64,000 nt of DNA, taken from positions 587,045 to 651,044 of the forward strand of contig NZ_VEWK01000002.1 in the NCBI RefSeq assembly GCF_006376675.1, given 5' to 3'. Shown in pieces: positions 8,712 to 16,838 of this stretch (within the stretch, counting starts at the first letter, position 1; each line of letters opens with the position of its first letter). The position numbers were made by a program, and so were the translations under genes. This stretch comes from Brucella pecoris (GTDB taxonomy: Bacteria; Pseudomonadota; Alphaproteobacteria; Rhizobiales; Rhizobiaceae). The notes under the pieces were generated by a model. It saw nothing but the letters and a program-made list of their open reading frames with translations, was not told where the DNA came from and did no database searches.

Positions 8712-9254
8712 AAGTCTCCTTGCGCCGCGACGCACTGCGCCTGCCAGCATCGTCGAAAGCTGCGCTTCCGACTTACGGAAGGACGAGGCATCCGGCGACG
8801 TCATGTTGAACACGACCTGCACCGGCTTGCCGCCACCGCCCGTCGCGACGCCCAGGCGACCATCCGCCCCACGTGCAAGCGGCAGGATGGCTTCGGCACC
8901 CGCCTCGCCCGTCAGGCCGAGCGAGCCGTTGCCCATGCCGAAATAGGTCGGGCTCGACACCACGCCGCCCTTTGCAAACGGCATGATGCCGCGAATACCG
9001 CTGAAAAGCCCGCCCATCATCGATGAGGTGAGGCTTTGCAAGGGCTGCGTGCCTGCTGAAAGCGCAGTCCCGGCCAGATTGCTGGCGAGGCCGCGCAGCA
9101 CGTCTTCCAATCCCTTGCCGGATGTTATTGCACCTTTCAAAGCAGAGCTCAGGCTGTTCCCGAAGCTCGACGAGCGCTTTTCGAGATCGGTCAAAGCGCG
9201 GTCGAAGGCGCTCGTATCCGCGTTGACGGATACGGTAACGGTTTCATCTGTCAT
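8709..9254 (-). CDS. Short phage tail tape-measure protein (RcGTA g11-like)
   Basis: 181 residues, very short for a tape measure but usual for GTAs with short tails. An N-terminal part (VSVNADTSAFDRALTDLEKR) is followed by a small-residue-rich hydrophobic middle (LASNLAGTALSAGTQPLQSL) and a glycine-rich segment (FAKGGVVSSPTYFGMGNG). It ends with the typical TGEAGAEAILPLARGADGRLG motif of this family, shown here in parts. It starts three bases after the tail chaperone gene. Confidence 0.9.
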   Translation of the reverse strand: MTDETVTVSVNADTSAFDRALTDLEKRSSSFGNSLSSALKGAITSGKGLEDVLRGLASNLAGTALSAGTQPLQSLTSSMMGGLFSGIRGIMPFAKGGVVSSPTYFGMGNGSLGLTGEAGAEAILPLARGADGRLGVATGGGGKPVQVVFNMTSPDASSFRKSEAQLSTMLAGAVRRGARRL

Positions 9255-9257
9255 AAT

Positions 9258-9476
9258 TCACCTGTCGGGAAAGGTGCGCATCAGCGTTTCGAGTGACTGG
9301 CGCGAAGGCGCGTCGAAAACCGGCGCGGCTGGGCCGAGTGCGGCGTTCAGTTCACGCGGCGTCATCGACCAGAATGCCTGTGGGGAAAGCCGCAGTAGAC
9401 CGAACCCCGCCCGCATCACCTCATCCCAGGGAAATGGCTTTTGCGATGAAGGTTTCGATTCAACTGCGGCACTCAA
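9258..9476 (-). CDS. Phage tail assembly chaperone (RcGTA g10.1-like)
   Basis: 72-residue protein with FPWDEVMRAGFGLLRLSPQ and FWSMTPRELNAALG, the signature of the small tail assembly chaperone family that precedes the tape-measure gene. It overlaps the upstream gene by four bases. In many phages the two chaperone proteins are made by frameshifting; here they are two separate coupled reading frames. Confidence 0.88.
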   Translation of the reverse strand: MSAAVESKPSSQKPFPWDEVMRAGFGLLRLSPQAFWSMTPRELNAALGPAAPVFDAPSRQSLETLMRTFPDR

Positions 9477-9811
9477 GGGTTTGGCGCGGAATCCTTTTCA
9501 GGCGATCCGAAAGTAACTGTCAGCAGCGAGGCGACAATACGGGCAAAGCCTGCGGCACCGCCTTCTGTGCGCATGTCGGCCACGTCATCCGCGCTGACCG
9601 TATGACCGCCACCGCGAAGCCCAGCGCAGAGAATGCGCTGCATGTCGCGCGCCGACAGCCGCCCCGTTGAAAAGCGCGCTGTCAGATCCGAGAGATTATC
9701 GACCTCAAATGCCGATTCCAGTTCCGCCAGAGCGCCAAGCGTCAGGCAGAGCGTCCAGTCACGGTCATCCAGTCTGGCCGCGACTTCGCCGCGATGGCGA
9801 TTGACCATCAC
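9473..9811 (-). CDS. Gene transfer agent family protein (GTA_gp10)
   Basis: 112 residues (MVNRHRGEVAARLDDRDWTL, then ALAELESAFEVDNLSDL and AGLRGGGHTVSADDV). This matches the small GTA_gp10 family, functionally a tail assembly chaperone partner. ATGA overlaps link it to the tail tube gene before it and the chaperone gene after it. Confidence 0.88.
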   Translation of the reverse strand: MMVNRHRGEVAARLDDRDWTLCLTLGALAELESAFEVDNLSDLTARFSTGRLSARDMQRILCAGLRGGGHTVSADDVADMRTEGGAAGFARIVASLLTVTFGSPEKDSAPNP

Positions 9812-10221
9812 AGTGCTTCACCGAAGGTGATGAGGCTTGCCGATTCCAGCGCGATCTCGAAGGTCACTTCCGCATCGTGATTGCCGCCATATTCCAGCGC
9901 CGTTATCTGGAACGGCCCGCTGATCGTGCCGAAATCCGGCAGGACGATCTGCCAGTCGCGGATCTCGCCCTCGAAGAATATCCGGCGGATCAGCGCATCG
10001 GAGGCTGCATCCTTGAAGATGCCCGATCCGCTGACCGATGCCCGCTGAACCCCGCTGCCCGCAAGCAATTGCCGCCAGCGCCCGGCGGCGTCGGCGTCCG
10101 TCACATCCACGGTTTCGGCATTGAACGCGATACGCTTGGTGCGCAAGCCCGCGCAGGTTTCAAACGTGCCGTCGTCGCGCGCCGTTTTCAGCAAGATGTC
10201 CTTGCCTCTCTGTGCTGCCAT
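9808..10221 (-). CDS. Major tail tube protein, TP901-1 family (RcGTA g9-like)
   Basis: 137 residues starting MAAQRGKDILLKTARDDGTF. They include FNAETVDVTDADAAGRWRQL and ASVSGSGIFKDAASD, hallmarks of the TP901-1/GTA major tail protein that polymerises into the tail tube. It lies 17 bases after the DUF3168 gene and overlaps the next gene by four bases. Length agrees with the family. Confidence 0.92.
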   Translation of the reverse strand: MAAQRGKDILLKTARDDGTFETCAGLRTKRIAFNAETVDVTDADAAGRWRQLLAGSGVQRASVSGSGIFKDAASDALIRRIFFEGEIRDWQIVLPDFGTISGPFQITALEYGGNHDAEVTFEIALESASLITFGEAL

Positions 10222-10238
10222 TCAAATCTCCCTGAAAT

Positions 10239-10649
10239 TCAGTCTGCCGGTTCGGTCACGGCGCGGTAGCGCATGGTGCCGAGATAGCTGCCCAGTCCAT
10301 CGGTATTGCGCGCCAGAACTTCGGTCAGCATCAGGTTCACAAGCCGGTGCCCGTTCACCTCGACCGGCTTTTCGTCGAGCGCCGTTGCGATCTTTGCCGC
10401 AATGTCCAGCACACGCTTGCGGCCGCTTTCCTTCGCCCAAATCTGGATATTGAGAAAATGCTCGCCACCCTTTTCGGTCGACGTATCCCAATCGCGGCTG
10501 GCGGTCTCGCCGAGCGTCACATAGGGAAAGGGTGTTTTCGGCGGAACATGGTCGTAGATGCGTTCTCCGCCAATCGATTCAATGAGTTCGTCATCCTTCT
10601 TCAGAGCCTCAAACAGAGCCTTCTGCAATGCTGCTGCGCCATTCCTCAT
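10239..10649 (-). CDS. DUF3168 tail terminator (RcGTA g8-like)
   Basis: 136 residues from ATG at 10649 (MRNGAAALQKALFEALKKD). Motifs PFPYVTLGETASRDWDTST, HFLNIQIWAKESG and the C-terminal GTMRYRAVTEP are those of DUF3168, which caps the tail tube and joins it to the head. A longer reading to 10772 adds low-complexity basic sequence that belongs to the neighbouring frame, so the internal ATG is preferred. The start lies inside the small gene upstream. Confidence 0.9.
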   Translation of the reverse strand: MRNGAAALQKALFEALKKDDELIESIGGERIYDHVPPKTPFPYVTLGETASRDWDTSTEKGGEHFLNIQIWAKESGRKRVLDIAAKIATALDEKPVEVNGHRLVNLMLTEVLARNTDGLGSYLGTMRYRAVTEPAD

Positions 10650-10800
10650 GCTTGCCCCCGCCTGCATTTTTGGCTTTAAGAATGCCGGTATCGCGTGATC
10701 CCGACGCCTGTTGAACCGCAATGGCTTCCCCAACCGACAACGCTTTCCAGCGCAGCGCGCGGACGAGACCATCGAATGTAAGTTGCATTGAAATATTCAT
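10609..10800 (-). CDS. Small unrecognised protein between the GTA head-closure and tail-terminator genes
   Basis: 63 residues (MNISMQLTFDGLVRALRWKA, then HEEWRSSIAEGSV). The start overlaps the upstream stop by four bases (ATGA), the coupling seen throughout this operon, and its end overlaps the DUF3168 start by 41 bases. RcGTA has no obvious equivalent that I can name. It could be a clade-specific accessory gene, or a decoupled leader for the tail-terminator gene. Confidence 0.5.
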   Translation of the reverse strand: MNISMQLTFDGLVRALRWKALSVGEAIAVQQASGSRDTGILKAKNAGGGKHEEWRSSIAEGSV

Positions 10801-11135
10801 CGCCCCTGCTCGTTCGCCAGACAGACGAGATAGCGTTCGCTTTCATCGGGATCGTGGATCGTGCGGAGCGAAAAGACCCGTCCGGCCTTGCGCAATCGCA
10901 TGGCGGTCGAGACATCCCGGCGGAACCGCAACAGGATGCGGTGAGTCACTTCCGGTTGCGGGCGTGTACCGAAATCCTTCTGCGATGTGGAAAGCGGTTC
11001 GATCCGCCCCCAGACCATGCCGACCTCGGACCAGTTCTCGACATAACCGCCCATGCCGTCTGCCACCGGCTGCATCGCCTCCAGCACCAGCTCGGATGTG
11101 AGCTGGCCCGGATCGATGAAAAGGACGTTGTTCAT
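10797..11135 (-). CDS. Head closure/head-tail adaptor (RcGTA g7-like)
   Basis: 112 residues, starting MNNVLFIDPGQLTSELVLEA, with GGYVENWSEVGMVWGRIEP, VTHRILLRFRRDV and LRKAGRVFSLRTIHDPDE. This is the standard pattern of phage head-tail adaptors of the SPP1 gp16/HK97 type. It overlaps the connector gene before it and the small gene after it by four bases each. Confidence 0.9.
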   Translation of the reverse strand: MNNVLFIDPGQLTSELVLEAMQPVADGMGGYVENWSEVGMVWGRIEPLSTSQKDFGTRPQPEVTHRILLRFRRDVSTAMRLRKAGRVFSLRTIHDPDESERYLVCLANEQGR

Positions 11136-11698
11136 AAAGACACCCTCTTCCAGCTATCGATCATCTGGCCGATGACCGGCGGGAAGGAGCGTGATGCGGC
11201 ATCAGCATCAACACCGGCGCGCGATTCGTAAAGATGTGCCACGAGTGTCAGGATCGCATGTTTGAGAGCGTCCGGAACCTCGACACCGCTTTCCCCGAAA
11301 CCGGCCACAAAGTCGACTTCAAGGCCGATAAATTCGACTGCATCCGGATATTGCGCCATATAAAGACGCTGCGGCCTGCGCCCGTGATGCAGGACGAACT
11401 CTTCTGGAGAAAAGCTGATTGCGGTTCCGTCCGGCCTATACGCCACAACGGTCGTCACCGACTTGACGGGATATTTGAACAGGGCAAGGCGACTCGAGCG
11501 CGGCCAGCGATCGACACGCAGGCGCCAGGTCTGGTCGATCAGCGACAGGCCGGTTTCAGCCTCGATGATTTCGCGGGCGGTCGCGATGAGACGATGCAGA
11601 ATATCGTCTTCGCTATCAGTGGAAATTCGCAAAAATGCGCGCACGTCAGCTATCGTCACCGGCTCCAGCACCGGTGGCGTGACAAGAAACATTGTCAT
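11132..11698 (-). CDS. Head-tail connector, phiE125 gp8/HK97 gp6-like (RcGTA g6-like)
   Basis: 188 residues. The N-terminal helix-rich part (VTIADVRAFLRISTDSEDDI, LIATAREIIEAETGLSLIDQ) and a later AILTLVAHLYESRAG are typical of connector proteins that ring the portal. It is the first gene after the capsid gene, with a 148-base gap holding two hairpins, and is coupled to the head-closure gene. Confidence 0.9.
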   Translation of the reverse strand: MTMFLVTPPVLEPVTIADVRAFLRISTDSEDDILHRLIATAREIIEAETGLSLIDQTWRLRVDRWPRSSRLALFKYPVKSVTTVVAYRPDGTAISFSPEEFVLHHGRRPQRLYMAQYPDAVEFIGLEVDFVAGFGESGVEVPDALKHAILTLVAHLYESRAGVDADAASRSFPPVIGQMIDSWKRVSL

Positions 11699-11749
11699 GG
11701 GCTTTCCTCTAAATGATAACTTTCAAATCAGACAGTTAAACACGAACTC

Positions 11750-11803
11750 CGGGTGGAGATTCACCCGCTTTGGAACTGGAAACTACCTGCCAAAACCGGC
11801 AGG
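11750..11803 (-). terminator. Double hairpin after the capsid gene (attenuator candidate)
   Basis: Two small stem-loops lie in the 148-base gap between capsid and connector genes: CGGGTG/CACCCG (11750-11755 with 11762-11767) and CCTGCC/GGCAGG (11786-11791 with 11798-11803). Neither is followed by a clear run of T on the minus strand. A partial terminator or mRNA-stabilising element that keeps capsid levels above the downstream genes is plausible but unproven. Confidence 0.35.
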
Positions 11804-11846
11804 ATAGGCCCGAAATCCCCTGAGAAAACTGACAGCTTCGAAGCGG

Positions 11847-13112
11847 TCAGGCGGCGAATTTCAGCAATTTGATCGCTTCGAAATCCTGCACCCCGCCACC
11901 GACGCGCTTCGTGGTGTAAAAGAGCACGTAAGGTTTGGCCGAATAAGGATCGCGCAGCACACGCACGCCGATGCGATCCACCACCAGATAGCCGCGTCCG
12001 AAATCACCAAAGGCGATGGCCGTGCTGTCGGCTGCGATATCCGGCATATGCTCGGCCTCGACCAGATCGAAGCCCATCAGCGAAGCCTTTTCGCCAACAG
12101 CGGATGGCGGCTGCCAGAGATAATTGCCGTCCTTGTCCTTGAGCTTGCGCAACACGCTCTGCGTCTTGCGGTTCATCACGAAGTTCGCATTCTGGCGATA
12201 ACCGGCCCGAAGCCCATAGATGAGTTCGATCAGCTTGTCCGACGGGTCTTCTTCCGGCAAGGCACCCGCAACGCCGGTTGAAATATGGCCGATCTTGCCC
12301 CACGCCCAGGCATTATCCGCCACGCTCTCGTAATTGAGGAAGCCGCGCGGCTTGTTGACGCCATCGCCATTGACGAAGGCTGCCCCTTCCTGTTCGGCGA
12401 AGGCTGCTTCCACTTCCTCGGCAATCCACTGTTCGACATTGATCGCCGCATCGTCGAGGAGCGAGGAAGTCGCCGCCGGCATGGCGTAGATTTCCATGGT
12501 CGGGAACTGCAGTTCGGCCAGCTTTGCCGATGCGGTCTGCGGACGCGCATCGGTTTCACCCACCCAGCCCGTGGCCGGGCCGCTGACCGAGAACGGTTTT
12601 TTCAGAACCGCACCCGAAACCTGCCGCACACTGGAAATGCCGCGGATCGGCGACAGCACTGCAAGCCTGCGTCCGATCTCGGTTTCCAGTTCTGCAGGCA
12701 CCAGATAGCCGCCATCCGGACCGGATGCATAAGAATGCGCCTTCTGCTCGATCCCGCGCAGCGTCTGCTCGTCGCCACGGCGAACATAGCCATCGAAAGC
12801 CTGCTTGTGCTCGACATTTACAAGCGGTGCACCGCCGCCCAGCGGCGGACGCGCCTGCTTGAGAACATGCTGGTCGAGCGCCGCTTTCTGCTCGTCAAGC
12901 GCGCGGTTGATGCGGTCAACCTTGTCGCGCAGCAGCACATCAGCATCCGCTCCCTTTTCAACCCTCTTCAGCCGTTCGTCATTGGCCTCGCGAAACGCCG
13001 AGAAGGCCGTCATGAACTCGTCGAAAGCCTCGGATACGTCGCCGTCATTGTGGCCAAGCGCCTTCGTTTCCACGCTCTTGGTTTCGAGCGGGATGGTCTG
13101 GTTTTCTTCCAT
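11847..13112 (-). CDS. Major capsid protein, HK97 fold (RcGTA g5-like)
   Basis: 421 residues. The N-terminal delta-like scaffolding region is charged and helical (EAFDEFMTAFSAFREANDER, DRINRALDEQKAALDQHVLK). The HK97 capsid domain follows, with YLVPAELETEIGRRLAVLSP, a cleavage zone near residue 120 and a C-terminal RIGVRVLRDPYSAKPYV. It is 23 bases downstream of the prohead protease gene. Intact and of usual length. Confidence 0.94.
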   Translation of the reverse strand: MEENQTIPLETKSVETKALGHNDGDVSEAFDEFMTAFSAFREANDERLKRVEKGADADVLLRDKVDRINRALDEQKAALDQHVLKQARPPLGGGAPLVNVEHKQAFDGYVRRGDEQTLRGIEQKAHSYASGPDGGYLVPAELETEIGRRLAVLSPIRGISSVRQVSGAVLKKPFSVSGPATGWVGETDARPQTASAKLAELQFPTMEIYAMPAATSSLLDDAAINVEQWIAEEVEAAFAEQEGAAFVNGDGVNKPRGFLNYESVADNAWAWGKIGHISTGVAGALPEEDPSDKLIELIYGLRAGYRQNANFVMNRKTQSVLRKLKDKDGNYLWQPPSAVGEKASLMGFDLVEAEHMPDIAADSTAIAFGDFGRGYLVVDRIGVRVLRDPYSAKPYVLFYTTKRVGGGVQDFEAIKLLKFAA

Positions 13113-13135
13113 TTAGGTCCTGTGGTTTCGTTGTT

Positions 13136-13804
13136 TCAGATCGTTCTTGCAGCATCGCGCATACGTTGCGCGAGACCTTTATCCCCAGACGACAGGCGAG
13201 CGTCCCGCCCCTGCCCCTGACCAGCAAGCGCCGCAAAGCCCTTGGCTATGACGGTTTTTGCGGCAGTTCGGCTCAGCCCCGCATCCCGCGTGAGCCAGCG
13301 TTCGAATTCACGGATCGTCGGCAGTGTCGCCTTGACGCTGCTGACCCGCGCCTGCGGCAGCATCGGAAAGGTGACGACCGAGATTTCCCATAGATCGGCT
13401 TCGATGATATGGCGCAGGCCGGTACGGGCATCCTTGCGCGCCTTGACGGTGCGAAAGCCGATGGACAGGCCATCCAGCCCGCCGCCGCGCATCAGTTCCA
13501 GCGCATCACGCGCCCGCGCCACGCCCTTGGCCAGCCTGCCCTCGACATAAAGGCCACGCGCATCCTCGCGGATCGCGGTCCAGACACCAATCGGCTCGCT
13601 CGCATCGTGCTGCCAGAGCATACGCACACCCGACACGCCACCCTTGGCAAGCGAGCGGGCGAAAGCGCCCCGTTCGATCACGTCATTGCCCAGATCCGGC
13701 AGGCCGAAGACACTTGCGTAACCCGAAAAGCTGCCATCCAGCTCGACATCTTCGATGGCGAGAGCGGCTTGTTTCGTTTCCAGCCGCATATCATGCATCG
13801 CCAT
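13136..13804 (-). CDS. HK97-family prohead protease (RcGTA g4-like)
   Basis: 222 residues. The protease fold is shown by GSFSGYASVFGLPDLGNDVI, MLWQHDASEPIGVW (catalytic His), GLSIGFRTVKA (catalytic Ser region) and EADLWEISVVTFPMLPQA. It cleaves the capsid N-terminal region during maturation. The C-terminal tail (LTRDAGLSRTAAKTVIAKG) is common in GTA versions. It overlaps the upstream membrane protein gene by 14 bases. Confidence 0.93.
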   Translation of the reverse strand: MAMHDMRLETKQAALAIEDVELDGSFSGYASVFGLPDLGNDVIERGAFARSLAKGGVSGVRMLWQHDASEPIGVWTAIREDARGLYVEGRLAKGVARARDALELMRGGGLDGLSIGFRTVKARKDARTGLRHIIEADLWEISVVTFPMLPQARVSSVKATLPTIREFERWLTRDAGLSRTAAKTVIAKGFAALAGQGQGRDARLSSGDKGLAQRMRDAARTI

Positions 13805-14168
13805 TGAGCCCCCTTTCCTCGGGCAGAATTCCGGGGATAGGCGCGTATTTCAGCCGTTCGGAGAACCGCTTGAAGATGCCGAGCGCCGACCAGGCAGCAA
13901 GACTTGCCGCAGCCGATCCCATCAGCATCAGTTCCGCCCGGCCGAGCAATCCGCCGAGCGCCAGCGTTTCGGAAATCTTGACGCCTGCGGCACCGCCGAA
14001 AACCATGCCGCAAATGATGCCGACTGCAAAACGGATCGCCGCTTCCCGCTTTCCGTGCGGCAGCATATAGGCGAGCGAGACTGCGGAACCGGCCACCGCG
14101 CCCGCCATCTTGGCAAACCATATCCATGTCGTCTCCGACGCAAGCACTGCATCTTGCAAGTTGGTCAT
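13791..14168 (-). CDS. DUF6107 family membrane protein of the GTA cluster (g3.5 position)
   Basis: 125 residues from ATG at 14168 (MTNLQDAVLASETTW). Three or so hydrophobic segments are visible (WFAKMAGAVAGSAVSLAYM, AVGIICGMVFGGAAGV, AELMLMGSAAASLAAWSAL). It sits between the portal and protease genes, where GTAs carry a short extra gene, and overlaps the portal stop by four bases. I believe it is DUF6107, found in rhizobial and Brucella GTA clusters. Its role is unknown. Confidence 0.8.
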   Translation of the reverse strand: MTNLQDAVLASETTWIWFAKMAGAVAGSAVSLAYMLPHGKREAAIRFAVGIICGMVFGGAAGVKISETLALGGLLGRAELMLMGSAAASLAAWSALGIFKRFSERLKYAPIPGILPEERGLNGDA

Positions 14169-15370
14169 GACGGTCTCCTTTCCGGACGCGGCTGATAACC
14201 GACCGCATCGCGTTTTTCTTCGTCGGTGAGGAACGACGCATCCGAAATGCGCCGCCACAGCGATTCCCGCTCGGATGACAGCCCTTCTATGCGGTCGATA
14301 TCGTGATCGAGCCGAAGATCGTCGCCAAAATGCGGGCCGAGCCAGCCGCCGAGAGCCTTGGCGGCACGGCCTATCAGCGGCAGCACCGTCAGCCGGTAAA
14401 AGGCGCGATTGGCCTCGGCATAGTTGGCAAAAGTATTGTCGCCCGGAATGCCGAGCAGCATCGGGGGCACACCGAAAGCAAGCGCGATGTCGCGGGCCGC
14501 ACCATTCCTGGCTTCGATGAAATCCATGTCCTGCGGGCTGTAGCCCATCGCCTTCCAGTCCAGACCACCTTCCAGAAGCAGCGGACGCCCGGCACCCGAT
14601 GCACCGGTATAGCCCTCCTCCAGTTCTTCCTTGAGACGCGCGAACTGTTCTTCCGTCAGATTGCCGCCATCCTTCGGCGCATAGACCAGCGCACCGGAAG
14701 GCCGGGCCGAATTGTCGAGCAGCGCCTTGTTCCAGGCGCCTGCCGCATTGTGAAGGTCCAATGCCATGAGGGCTGCTTCCAGCGGCGGAAACCCGTAATG
14801 GTCATCCAGCGGGTGAAACAGCTTGAGCTGCAGGGCAGCAGCCCCTTCGCTTCCAAGCGAAAGCCGCCTGCCCGCATTTCCCGAGCGATAAACCAGCGCC
14901 TGCGGCCAGCCGTCAGTGTCGGTCTCGACGCTGACCCGCTCCGGACGCAGGAGATGCAGTTCCATACGACCGCTCGGCAGATCGACACGCTCGATATAGG
15001 CATTGCCGGAAATTAGCAGATGTCCGTAAAACCGCTCGAAAAATGTCGCACCGTCCAGCCCGCATTGAGGGCGCGCAACCAGATCGAGCAGCGGATGCGT
15101 TTCATGTTCGGTTGCGCCTTCATAAAGCAGCCACGGCACGCTGCTGGCCGCTTCCGCAATCATGCGCACACAGCGATGCGCGACCGGATTGCGCATGAAG
15201 CCTTCACGCGCCAGCGACGTATAATCCCGCGCAATCCACGACGCGCCATGATCCATATGCAGTGCGACAAAGCCGTTCGCCATTTTGGTCTGACGCGGGG
15301 CGTCGGACTTTATGGCTGATACGGGCGTGTTTCGTCGCCCCGGCCATTTTCGGACCCAGTTCCATGCCAT
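14165..15370 (-). CDS. Phage portal protein, HK97 family (RcGTA g3-like)
   Basis: 401 residues from ATG at 15370 (MAWNWVRKWPGR). Conserved portal features are EGFMRNPVAHRCVRMIAEAA, FFERFYGHLLISGNAYIERV and FGVPPMLLGIPGDNTFANYA. The product forms the twelve-fold ring through which the terminase packs DNA. The 19 residues added by reading from 15427 lie in a repeat and are rejected. It is separated from the terminase gene by 175 bases, most of it a large palindrome. Confidence 0.93.
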   Translation of the reverse strand: MAWNWVRKWPGRRNTPVSAIKSDAPRQTKMANGFVALHMDHGASWIARDYTSLAREGFMRNPVAHRCVRMIAEAASSVPWLLYEGATEHETHPLLDLVARPQCGLDGATFFERFYGHLLISGNAYIERVDLPSGRMELHLLRPERVSVETDTDGWPQALVYRSGNAGRRLSLGSEGAAALQLKLFHPLDDHYGFPPLEAALMALDLHNAAGAWNKALLDNSARPSGALVYAPKDGGNLTEEQFARLKEELEEGYTGASGAGRPLLLEGGLDWKAMGYSPQDMDFIEARNGAARDIALAFGVPPMLLGIPGDNTFANYAEANRAFYRLTVLPLIGRAAKALGGWLGPHFGDDLRLDHDIDRIEGLSSERESLWRRISDASFLTDEEKRDAVGYQPRPERRPS

Positions 15371-15392
15371 TTGATGGCTTCTCCAATTGTAC

Positions 15393-15535
15393 GAGCCTGT
15401 TCCAAAAGTCGTCCTGCGTGGCTGCAAATGGCAATTTGTCTACGTTCCGGTGCTCACGTACCCTTAAGTACGCTCCGCTCCGGTACTCGAAAATCACCAT
15501 TTTCGCGCACACATGCCGCTTTTTGATTCAGGCTC
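15393..15535. repeat. 143-bp imperfect palindromic element between terminase and portal genes
   Basis: Both ends read GAGCCTG inward, the centre is GTAC-CCTTAA-GTAC (15458-15471), and the arms align over about 65 bases with scattered mismatches. The whole can therefore fold as one long hairpin. It contains no credible gene. Such elements are known as dispersed palindromic repeats in Brucella and rhizobia, but I cannot confirm the named family. It interrupts an operon that is otherwise packed with overlapping genes. Confidence 0.75.
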
Positions 15536-15545
15536 TTATGAGTAT

Positions 15546-16838
15546 TCAGCCAAACCGGCGAATACGCGGTTTGCGTTCGGTGCCGAGCATCAGTTCGCCC
15601 AGCGCCCAGACCAGTGCATCCAGCCGGTCCGGCGACCGCCCGCTGGAAAGACCACTGGTTGCGAAGTCGCACATTTCATCCTCCAGCGCCGGAAACCGTC
15701 CGGCATGGCGAATGCGTCCCTATTCGTAGAGAGCGGCCACAGGCTCAGCCCGCAGAAACTTGCTCCGCGAGGCGTGGCGCTTGAGAACCGGCACGCTGGC
15801 ATCTTCCGCAGCCAGCACCGCCGCCACCATATCGCCGCCCTGATTGACCTCCGCGACGATGGCGTCGGCCTGATGCGCGTGAAAAAGCGCAATGGCCTTT
15901 CGCGCCCATTGATGCGGCTTTGCGGCGTTCATGCTGGCATCGCCAAGCACATGGCCGTTTCCTTCATCATCAAGACCGGCTACGACAATGCCACAGGCAT
16001 CCGACGCCTTGCCCGACGAGGCAGGCGGGTCGATCGCCACCACGATACGCACCAGTTCCGGTGTTCCGGCCTCGAAACTTCGCTCGATGAGGTCGCGTGA
16101 CCAAAGGGCGTCGGCGCGCTCCTCAATCAGTTCACCGTCGAGTTCCTGTCGCCCGAGACGCGTCCCGGCATAACGTCGGTTGATGGTCTGCATGAAGCCC
16201 TGCGCCAGATTGGCCGCGTTTTCTTCCGTCCGCATATGCGTCATCGAAACAGAGGCGTCGCTGATCAGGGTTTTCAGGAGCGGAACCGCACGCGGCGTCG
16301 TGGTTACGACCTGGCGGGGAAAGGTTCCCAGACGCAGGCCGAATTGCAGCATGTCCCACGTTTCCTGTGGGTTTTTCCATTTCGCAAGCTCGTCGCACCA
16401 TGCGGCGTCGAACTGGGGTCCGCGCAGGCTGTCGGGGTCTTCCGAAGAATAAAGCGACGCCACCGCGCCGTTCTCCCATAAAAGCCTGCGGCGTGTTGCT
16501 TCATAGCGGGGGCGCGCCAGCCGCGACACGGCCAGAATGCCGGACGGTCCGTCCACCATCACCTCGCGCGCATCGCCAAGGGTTTCACCGACCAGCGCGA
16601 TCTGCCCCGATGCTGTCCGTGCGAAAGGCGGCAGCCCCAGCGCCATGCCGGATGTCCATTCCGCCCCTGCCCGCGTCTTGCCGGAGCCGCGCCCGCCCAT
16701 GATAAGCCATGTGCGCCAATCGCCATAGGGCGGCAATTGCGCATCACGCGCCTGGAACAGCCACTCCGTCTCCGCTGCTTCCACTTGCTGCGGCGTCAGG
16801 CCCGCCGTCCAGAATCTCCCGCGCCCGCCTTTCTGCAA
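15546..16838 (-). pseudogene. GTA large terminase with in-frame amber codon (RcGTA g2-like)
   Basis: The open frame from ATG at 16838 stops at TAG (15720-15722) after 372 codons. Reading through gives 57 further codons in the same frame that end in an ordinary TGA at 15546-15548 and continue the family sequence (GRIRHAGRFPALEDEMCDF, then SPDRLDALVWALGELMLG). The ATPase part is intact: MGGRGSGKTRAGAEW (Walker A) and DAAWCDELAKW (Walker B). The first nuclease motif RIVVAIDPPASS and the second AEVNQGGDMV are present. The third acidic motif, in DRLDALVWA, lies beyond the stop. One G-to-A change (plus strand, 15722; CAG to TAG) explains it. The truncated product would pack poorly or not cut DNA unless the codon is suppressed or is a sequencing error. 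Confidence 0.85.
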
